This document shows, piece after piece, positions 55,436-64,000 of a stretch of 64,000 nt of DNA. The stretch lies in assembly GCA_028671895.1 (NCBI GenBank), contig JAPMAC010000221.1, positions 3,410,001 to 3,474,000 on the forward strand. Reading direction: 5' to 3'. Both the position numbers and the translations under genes were made by a program. Under the pieces are notes generated by a model. It did not search any database. It was not told the origin of the DNA and saw only the letters and a program-made list of their open reading frames with translations. Source of the stretch: Oenanthe sinensis. Taxonomy: Eukaryota > Streptophyta > Magnoliopsida > Apiales > Apiaceae. Numbering within the stretch: position 1 is the stretch's first letter; each line of letters opens with the position of its first letter.

Positions 55436-57020
55436 TTAGTTAGTAGAATTTAACATCCCAAGTTCACAAACCAGTCTACTGAAAGTGATTTCATCCAGTG
55501 GTTTAGTGAAGATGTCTGCAATTTACTGCCTTGTAGGTACAAAGTGTAACTCTACAGTACCTTTAATGACATGCTCTTTAATGAAATGATACCTGATATC
55601 AATGTACTTAGTCCTTGAATGTTGAACATGATTGTTTGTGATGACTATGGCACTTGTGTTGTCACAGAATATTGGAATTTTGTTCAGCAATAGTCCATAG
55701 TCTTGAAGTTGGTTACTTATCCACAAAATTTGTGCACAGCAACTTCCAGCAGCAACATATTCAGCTTCAGCTGTTGACATTGCAACTGAGTGCTGCTTTT
55801 TGCTATACCAGGACACCAATCTTCTACCAAGTAATTGGCAACTCCCGGATGTACTTTTTCTATCAATCCTACAACCTGCATAATCAGAATCTGTATAGCC
55901 AACAAGGACAAAATCTGTATCTTTAGGGTACCAAATTCCAAGATTCAGAGTTCCCTTAAGATACCTAAAAATCCATTTAACAGCTTTAAGATGTGATTCT
56001 TTAGGGTTAGACTGGAACCTAGCACACAAGCATGTAGAAAACATAATATCTGGCCTACTTGCAGTTAGGTAAAGTAATGAGCCGATCATACCTCTATAAC
56101 TTGTGATATCTACGTTCTTACCAGGTTCATCTTGATCAATCTTAGTGGCAGTTGCCATTGGAGTTTTAGCTGTTGATGCATCTTCAAGACCATACTTCTT
56201 CAAAAGGTCTTTGATGTACTTGGTCTGGCAAATGAAGATTCCATTTTTCCTTTGGCTTACTTGGAGTCCAAGGAAGTAATTCAGCTCTCCCATCATGCTA
56301 ATTTCATACCTACTCTGCATTAGCTTAGCAAATCTACTACATAACTGGTCGTTAATATAACCAAATATAATGTCATCCCATATACTTGTACTAATATCAT
56401 GTCATTTTTATGCATTTTATGGAACAAAATCTTATCTATGACACCTCTAGTGAAACATTTTCAAGTAGAAATATAGATAGAGTGAAATACCATGTCTGAG
56501 GTGCTTGCTTTAGGCCATAGAGTGCCTTGAAGAGGAAGTATACAAAATCTGCAAATTCTGTATCTTCAAACCCTGGGGGTTGTTCCACATACACTTCTTC
56601 TTCAAGCTCTCCATTTAGGAATGCACTCTTCACATCCATTTGATAAACTTTAAAGTTGGAATGTACAGCGAAGGCCAGAAACATCCTGATAGCTTCAAGC
56701 CTTGCCACTGGTGCATATATTTCATCATAATCTATTCCTTCTTCTTGGGAATAACCTTTGGCAACCAGTCTGGCTTTGTTCCTCGTAACAATGCCATCTT
56801 TATTCAGTTTATTTCTGAATACTCACTTTGTGCCAGTTATAGACTTGTTCTTTGGCCTGGGTACCAGCTTCCAAACTTTTTGTCTCTGAAACTGATTGAG
56901 TTCTTCCTGCATAGCTATTACCCAATCTGGATCTTCCAATGCTTCTTCCACTTTCTTTGGCTCTATTTCAGAGATAAAAACAGAAAATAAACATTCATTC
57001 TGAGAAGCACGCCTAGTTTG
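55436..57020 (-). pseudogene. Element G: reverse transcriptase and RNase H, interrupted
   Basis: From right to left it reads NECLFSVFISEIEPKK, VWKLVPRPKNKS, a stop in the GTKW motif near 56823, MDVKSAFLNGELEEEVYVEQ, an indel at the YVDD motif (about 56375-56395), then RNase H with DSDYAGCR, STAEAEYVAAG and a CAA-to-TAA-type stop near 55520. It ends CELGML before a stop at 55436-55438. The upstream pol is displaced beyond element H. A reading frame running from G into the H LTR at 57020 is only a junction artefact. Confidence 0.9.
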
Positions 57021-58616
57021 TGAAGGGTTTCGGGCATGAAAACGCAGCGGAATTAACGTAAAAATAATAAAAAAATGAAACTCAATCGCAGGATCCATGT
57101 ATAATGTTAGATGATTATGGTGAAGAAGTCTGTACCTTAACAAAACTTTCCGTATGCTGTTTAATGGACGTCCAGAAAAGATGAATCATAGCAGCCCTTT
57201 GTTGCAAAGATTTGCTCTCCAAAGAAGTCCACACGAACGCCCAATCGTCCTACGATCACCGGAGTCGATACTAGCCGAATTGTCTGTCTCTCTCTCTCTC
57301 TCTCTTTCTTTAGCCTCTCTTGATGTTGAGCAGCTAGGGTTTTTCTCTAAAACGAAATCTGATGATTAAACCCTAATACTATATATCATTATGTATATAT
57401 AGGGGAGAGAGAGATTTTGGGCCTAACCCTAATCCATGTGGTTTCCAAAACCCATTATGACTTTGGGTTATTATTATTATTAAATCTGAATTCTAATATA
57501 ATTAATCAAGTCCCACTTAATTAATTCAATAATTAAATTTGAATAATAATAATACTTATTAAATCCGAATTCTAATATAATTAATCAAGTCCCACTTAAT
57601 TAATTCAATAATTAAATTCGAATGAACAATAATATATTTAAATTCGTAGTTTAAATAAACCTCCGTTTTGACGTTCTTTGTGTGTGACCCTTTAGGTTAT
57701 TATTACGTTGGCAATAATTTTATTATCTAATAATAAAATTATAAACAATGAGCGGCATCCAGTAATACATCATTGCTACCCAAGTAACAATAATAATTGG
57801 TGATTCAATTAAACCTTTCGTGAATAATGTTCCATGTAATATAATCCCTTTAACCTTATATTATAGATCAAACTCGAGGCATGTATAGTGTCATCCTCTT
57901 CAACGTTTAATCTCGGTTTCCTTGATCAATGAGTAGACTATTTAAACAAATCAATATTTGAGCATGGCCATGCATTTCATAGTCTCACTGAATCAAGAGA
58001 CCAATAATATCACTCCTAGAATTGGAGGGTTAAATCCTATATCTATCATTCATATTCCCCATACGATTCATAGCATACCCAATGTCCACCTTTATCATTA
58101 CCCGGTTAAAGGTAACTTTGAGTGTAATCAAAGTATATTAATTCTCGTATAGAAATATAATGATTTCAAGTCAGAGGATCATTACATCATTATCACTGTG
58201 AGATTTCTTATGACACTTATTAACATGTAGAATCTCACGGCGGGTCTTTCCAGTGTCATGTATTGATACATACACTTATGTTCTTGACTTTAGTATCACC
58301 ATACCTATGACCAATGAGATGTGGTCATCTGTCAACAAACATACTAGTCTTATTGCATTATTACTGTCCTTAAATAATAATACTTGACTAGAGAATTTTA
58401 GGAATAAAATACTATTCATATAATCTCATTTTTAAGTCACATACTTAAAGATATATATTACGTATTAATATTCCAAGGACATTTATTATTCTTTCAATTT
58501 ATGACGCAGTAAATAAAGACATAATAAATATTAATTAAATAATCACATAAAACATAATCCTTAATTGTTTTCAATAAAATATTAAAAGTATTGTCTCTAG
58601 GACACCAATACTAACA
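57021..58616 (-). repeat. Element H: 3' LTR (1596 bp)
   Basis: Reverse-complement ends are TGTTAGTATTGG and CGAAACCCTTCA. It carries the 79-bp tandem duplication (57481 and 57560), a TATA-like TATATATAC at about 57393-57401 and a (CT)n run near 57285-57306. By eye it is close to the C 5' LTR. Confidence 0.9.
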
Positions 58617-58630
58617 ATCTCCTACTTGTA
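58617..58630 (-). promoter_or_regulatory. Polypurine tract of element H
   Basis: The minus strand reads TACAAGTAGGAGAT directly before the 3' LTR. Confidence 0.8.
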
Positions 58631-59875
58631 CTAGAGCCAATCTCTCATGTATCTAATACCCATGGAACTAGTATGACCTTCGTGCTTCTGCTGCGACAAA
58701 GCCTTAGTCAGTGGGTCTGCATTATTCTTATTAGTATGCACTTTACATATATGTATATCTCCTTGATCATTAATCTCATTAATTAGGTGATATCTCCTAA
58801 GTACATCGCCAAACAATCTCCTTGGCTGCTTCATAAGCATCAATATACTCAGGCTCTATTATAGAATCAACAACTGTCTCTACTGTGAACCATTCCAGCA
58901 TACAATATCTCCATTTAGACAAAACACAAATCCAGACTGAGAAATCGAATCATCCTTGTCTGTCTAGAAACTAGCGTCGGTGTAACCTTTTACAACTAGC
59001 TTATCTTCTCCTCCATATTACAAGAATTAATCTTTAGTCCATTTCAAGTACTTAAGAATATTCTTGACTGCTGTTCAGTGACCTTCACCTGGATTAGACT
59101 AGTATCTACTCTGACTTAGGCCGATCATTCTTCTTGATCTATCTCTATAGATCTTGATACCTAAAATATAGGTCGCTTCGCCTAAGTCTTTCATTGAGAA
59201 ATTCTTACTCAACCAAGTCTTAACAGCCTGTAAAGAAGGAATGTCATTCCCTATTATTAATATATCATCAACATATAATTCTAGGAATGCCACATTGCTC
59301 CCACTTACCTTCTTGTAAACACCTGGTTCATCTTCATTTTGAATAAACCCAAACTCTTTGACAGTTTCATCAAAACGAATGTTCCATCTCCTTGAGGCTT
59401 GTTTCAATCCATAAATGGATCGACGCAGCTTACATACCTTTATAGCATTCTTTGGATCAACAAAACCTTCAGGCTGTGTCATATACACATCCATATCTTC
59501 TTCAAGGCTCCCATTTAAGAAAGCGGTTCTGACATCCATCTGTCAGATTTCATAATCATAGTAAGCAGCTATAGCAAGCAAAATCCTGATGGACTTGACC
59601 ATAGCCACTGGTGAAAAAGTCTCATCATAGTCAATACCATGAATTTGCTTGAAACCTTTTTCCACCAATCGTGCCTTATAGGTCTGTACATTACCATCCA
59701 TGTCGGTCTTCTTCTTGAAAACCCACTTGCACCCTATAGGTTTTACCCCTTTAGGTGGATCAACCAAAGTCCATACTTGATTAGTATACATGGATTCCAT
59801 CTCAGATTTCATGGCATCCAGCCATCTCTTGGATTCTGGAGTGTTCATAGCATCTTAGTAGGTGAGAGGTTCATC
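58631..59875 (-). pseudogene. Element H: reverse transcriptase and RNase H
   Basis: RT is largely readable from 59848 (WVFKKKTDMDG, DYDETFSPVA, MDVRTAFLNG, ELYVDDILI), with a TGA at about 59540 where E has tryptophan (EIWQMDV). RNase H has stops between 58870 and 59100 and a deletion of roughly 150 bp near 58815-58825 that removes LYCDNN and neighbouring sequence. It ends SSMGIRYMRDWL before TAG at 58631-58633. Confidence 0.85.
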
Positions 59876-61060
59876 TTCGTCGATAAGCATCACATCACCA
59901 TCTTGAGTTAAGAGAAATCCATAATATCTCTCAGGCTCATGGCGAATCCTACTAGACCTACGAATAACCTATGTTTCTTGAGCAGTGTTGTGGTCTTGTA
60001 CATCCTGCTCAAGTTCCTCCATTGGTTCAATGTTATCTTGTGGGCCTCGAACTTCATCGAGATCTATTATCCTCCCACTATTTTTCTTCGAAAGCATTTC
60101 TCTTTCAAGAAAAAATGTAGTTTGAGCAACAAACACTTTGTTCTCGGAAGGATTATAGAATGAATAACCCTTTGTTTCAATTGGGTATCCCACAAAATTA
60201 TATTTGTCTGATTTAGGTCCTAGCTTGTCAGAAGTTAAACGTTTCACAAACGCTTCACATCCCCATATTTTCATAAATGACATGCTATGATGTTTATTAG
60301 TCCATATCTCATATGGAGTCTTCTGAACCGTTTTAGTAGGAACTCGGTTAAGTGTATAAGCAGCCGTCTCCAGGGCGTAGCCCCAGAAACTAATTGGAAG
60401 ATCTGCATGACTCATCATCGATCGTACCATGTCCAACAAAGTACGATTCCTCCTTTCAGAAACTGCATTCCATTGTGGTGTTCCGGGAGGAGTGAGTTGT
60501 GATACAATACCACACTCTTTTAATAAACTCTTAAATTCATGGCTTAAGTATTCACCTCCATGATCAGATCGTAGAGTCTTAATACTTCCGCCAGTTTGCT
60601 TTTCTACTTCAGCTTTGTATTCTTTGAACTTTTCAAAAGAATCGGATTTGTTCTTCATAAGATACACATATCTACTGAAATTATCAGTAAACGTGATAGA
60701 GTAGTAAAAGCCACCTCTTGTCATAGTACGCATAGGACCACATACATCACTATGTATAAGTTCTAATCATTCAGTGGCCCTTTCACCTTGTCCAGTAAAA
60801 GGAGATTTGGTCATTTTTCCAATGAGACAAGGTTCACATGCTTCGTATGATTCAAAGTCAAACTTATCCAAGTATCTATCCTTATGTAACTTGGAAATGC
60901 GCTTCTCATTTATATGGCCTAAACGACAGTGCCAGAGGTATGTTTGATTTGAGTAATTTATTTTAAGACGTTTGTTATTCACATTATAGATAGGAGTGTC
61001 TAAATCAAGAACATATAAACCGTTAAATAAACGTGCAACCCCATAGGTAACATTATTCAA
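59876..61060 (-). pseudogene. Element H: pre-integrase and integrase
   Basis: It reads YLWHCRLGHINEKR and CEPCLIGKM (HHCC domain), a stop near 60767, then HSDVCGP, TLRSDHGGEY and AVSERRNRT, so the integrase D, D and E positions are kept. The C-terminal part runs to about 59969, where another stop occurs. Both stops are single-codon changes relative to element E. Confidence 0.85.
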
Positions 61061-61073
61061 AGAAAAGGAACAA

Positions 61074-62203
61074 CTATTGTTCTGAATTAAAAATGCAAAA
61101 CCTTTCTTGTCTAAACAAGAAACCGAAATGATAAATAAGCCCAGCGGGCAATGATAAATAATAAGTCCCTACATCTAAAGCAACAACCTTTGCTCCATTG
61201 CCAACTCGTAAGTCGACCTCTCCTTTAGCCAAAGTCCTACTCCTTTGTAGTTCATGTACATTTATACAAATGTGAGAACCACATCCAGTATCCAATACCC
61301 ATGATGTAGAAGTTGACAAATTGACCTCTATAACATAAATACCTGAATCAGAAGCTTGACCAGCTTTCTTCTTCTTCAGATCCTCCAAATAAGCATGACA
61401 GTTTCTCTTCCAATGACCTGGTTTACCATAGTAGTGACAATCACCCTTTGCAACAACACCCTTAGGCTTTAAAGCCTGTTTGGGATTAGCCTTTGGCTTG
61501 GGACCAGAAGTAGATCCAATCTTCTTCTTTCCCTTCCATTTGCCTTTCCTATTAGCCTTACCTTTGTTATCTACCATCAACATGGCAGCAGGTTCAGCCT
61601 TATCATGTTGGTTTCAACAGTTCGTAACATGGCCAACAATTCAGTGGGTGTTTTGTCTATCTCATTCATATTATAGTTCATAACAAAATGAGTATAGTTG
61701 CGGTTCAAAGATTGCAATATTAAGTCAATCTGAGCTTCCAAACCAATCGGGAAACCCAAAGTATCAAGATACTCAATATAACCTATCATCTTCAGAACAT
61801 GTGGTTGAATAGGTTCACGCTCTCCCTGTTTGCAAGCATACAGTGTTTTGCTCGTGACGAACCTTTCTTGACGAGCTTGTCCCTCAAACATTCTTTGAAG
61901 GTGTTCAATCATCTCATAAGCATCCATATGCTCATGTTGTTTTTGAAGCTTAGCACTCATGGTTGCCATCATGAGACATGCAATATCATTCACATCATCA
62001 ATATGCTTCTGATAAGCATTTTGCTGAATGCGAGTTGCATTCTCAGCAGGAGGAGCAGGTGAAGGAATTTCAATGACATGGAGCTTACGCTCTTTCCTGA
62101 GGACAATCCTCAAATTCCTATACCAATCCAGGAAGTTAGTTCATGTCAGCTTGTCCGTCTCAAGGGTTGCTCGTACGGAGAAAGTATTTGTATTGTTTTC
62201 CAT
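61074..62203 (-). pseudogene. Element H: Gag and protease start
   Basis: The start is ATG at 62201-62203 (MENNTNTFSVRATLE), matching C and E, with an in-frame TGA at 62141-62143 where the others have glycine (LTGTNFL). The same one-base deletion as in C ends the first frame at about 61577, and a new ATG overlaps the stop. The knuckle CHYYGKPGHWKRNC lacks the second cysteine. Protease DTGCGSHIC is present. A deletion of about 60-70 bp follows near 61130. Confidence 0.85.
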
Positions 62204-64000
62204 TTAAATATCTATAATGTTTAAAATGCATAAAATAAACATTAGATTGTCTGAGTTATTTATTATGTTCAAATGATTATGATATATTCATAATATATCT
62301 CCCACTATTTTTATCAAATTAATAGCCCTTACTATTAATTTGGAAAGTATATCCCATAATTCTTTCTAGTGAGCCAAGATCCATATTTCGTCATGTCCTA
62401 AGTCAACCACTGGAAGTCCTTAAAAAATGATTATTTAGGTAGACAACAGTTGTCAATTATATCATATATAATTCTTGGATAGTTTGGTGAATAACGATTG
62501 ATCTTATCTATCTAATAGACTTTTAACCAAACTCTATGCTTCTAAGTTCATAATGGTTGAATATAACCGTTTATTTTCACCTTATTATGACGACTCAGTT
62601 AAGTTAGACCCAATGATACAACGGCCGAATATAACCGTTTATATTAGTCGCATCTCACCACGATAGATAGGAGTCCCCTGCCACTGACAGTCCTTCCCCT
62701 AAACGATCTAGGATTCGATGAGTGTTCATTCATTGGAAAGCATCCGAGTAAAACTTAATATTTTGTTAAGGGGTTTAGAAAATTTATAACGATCATGATC
62801 ACATCATAAAGTGATCCTCAATTTTTCCTTGAACCAAATATTTCAAATTGACATTTTAAATTGTTCATTTCCCAGGTAGATGGAGGATACCAATGGTCAC
62901 ACTTAAAACCCATCAACCTTACGAATACGCATATCCGCTTTTGTCAGAAAATCCCAGTTATAGATATCAAAATCCATATTTAATTCCGTGTTTTAAAATC
63001 CATATTTCATAAACACAAGAATCTCATGATCGTTTGTTAATTTTAAAATCTTGAATCGTTACATATTTTATCTTTCTTAAGCAGACATGGCATGGGTGTC
63101 GTATCTAATACATACATCATTGCAACACATACATATCTACACATGCATTCATATACATATATGTATTGTGCGTAAATTAAACGTGTTTGGTTATGGCCCC
63201 GTCCTATGTGATATTTCCAAGCTAATGGAATTATCAAGGTCAGTCTATGGTGGTTTCAAATACTACACTATTACATGTCTTTATCTTCTTCATTGCTCCA
63301 TCATCTGGATTGCCTCCTAGCTTCCTTGCTTCCAAGTCTCCATTGAACAATTACATTGAATAATAAATAAATCTATTCTAATGAAATTACAAGAAGAACT
63401 CGAGTTACATTCGAGATTAACAATTACAATGAATAAACGACATGCAAGTCGTATTTAGAAACCAAAATCATAAAACAAAACCACTATTCTATGGGTATAG
63501 GCCATAACCATCCACCATGTTATCACATAACACATGTAATATATCTCAGATTATATAAACATATCATATAATCATATATAATAAATTTCGAAATTTCAGA
63601 AAATTAAATAAATTTCAGAAATTAATAAATCACCATTTCGGGGCCTGTAACATCGTCAAACGGATTAAAGACGCGAAGCTGACTTTGTCAGTATTGCTCA
63701 GTGACATGATTTCAGTCAGAAAACACGTATCGTTTGCAAAAATCGGACACTAGACACAGATTTCAGAAAATCTACCGAAGCCGTTTCAGAATTCGTATCG
63801 AATACGATTTCCATAACAAGAACAAACATGTATCATATACATACAACAATACACACAATCATCCCATGATTATACAACATATGAATATCATATATTCAAA
63901 ATCATATAAAACATATATATCAATATATAGTCATGGCATATCATATATATGTTTACATACATCGAAAAACTATTAAACACATAACCAAATCATCCCATTA
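62204..64000 (-). other. Element H: untranslated leader, running out of the window
   Basis: Reverse complement of sequence very similar to the C leader (21315-23119). There is no credible coding sequence. The PBS and 5' LTR are expected just after 64000. Confidence 0.8.

Larger units (their letters stand above)
49067..57020 (-). mobile_element. Element G: Sirevirus-like Copia, visible 3' half only
   Basis: Minus-strand order is RT, RNase H, spacer, third ORF, PPT, 3' LTR. At 57020 the pol reading is cut by element H; gag, protease, integrase and the 5' LTR must lie beyond the window. The coding parts are broken by several stops and indels. RT resembles A and B, whereas the LTR words are different from theirs. 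Confidence 0.85.
57021..64000 (-). mobile_element. Element H: Copia of the C family, inserted into element G
   Basis: Minus-strand order in view is leader, gag, protease, integrase, RT, RNase H remnant, PPT, 3' LTR; the PBS and 5' LTR lie past 64000. The gag, leader and LTR are very similar to those of C but in opposite orientation, about 35 kb away. Several stops and small deletions make it non-autonomous. The left flank pentamer is GTTTG; the other flank is out of view. Confidence 0.9.

Noticed and set aside
56823..57143. A 106-residue frame spanning 57020
   Set aside because: It joins RT sequence of element G to the end of the H LTR, a by-product of the insertion junction.
57285..57306. 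(CT)n microsatellite as a separate feature of interest
   Set aside because: It belongs to the H LTR, and a shorter A/G-rich version is in the C LTR. It is ordinary simple repeat variation in a transcript leader.

Overview
This window is a block of nested LTR retrotransposons from the nuclear genome of a flowering plant. I recognise no host gene. Plant origin is inferred from Copia elements primed by initiator-Met tRNA, three of them Sirevirus-like (long Gag, pol, then a large third ORF), from Tat-like Gypsy remains, and from plant-type TATA boxes. The species cannot be named from this sequence. The DNA is AT-rich, and almost all of it can be assigned to eight elements, lettered A-H here.

Layout, left to right. 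Element A (352-11939, minus) is a nearly intact, young Sirevirus-like Copia with 1179-bp LTRs, an open gag-pol and an open 1303-residue third ORF. It sits inside the 5' LTR of element B (1-351 plus 11940-19706, plus), a decayed Sirevirus-like Copia that lost its 3' end. Element C (19707-26278, plus) is an internally deleted Copia whose two LTRs do not match each other. 26279-29235 is unassigned, and its first half is LTR-like. Element D (29236-43256, plus) is a gag-only Gypsy element with target duplication CATGC. Its interior was split by element E (33322-42266, plus), a Copia with target duplication CTTAC that is complete except for one nonsense codon. Element F (43262-49066, plus) is a heavily mutated Gypsy cut off before integrase. 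Element G (49067-57020, minus) is a third Sirevirus-like Copia with a broken third ORF. Its pol is interrupted by element H (57021 to the window end, minus), a relative of C in opposite orientation.

The most interesting signal is shared by the three Sirevirus-like elements. Each has its own short self-complementary word: ATCCATCGATGGAT-like in A, AAGTCATACCGA in B, GCGCCTATACAGT-like in G. In each element the word is repeated in the LTR and again in the spacer between pol and the third ORF. In A both arrays lie upstream of a TATA box, and the internal one (5767-5775, minus) is followed by an ATG-free leader whose first ATG is the start of the third ORF. I infer a second, internal promoter that shares cis-elements with the LTR promoter. 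In A the same words also occur inside coding linkers.

The nesting order fits LTR ages counted by eye. A has about 3 differences in 1179 bp, E about 7 in 1531 and D about two dozen in 776, so each inner or intact element is younger than its host.
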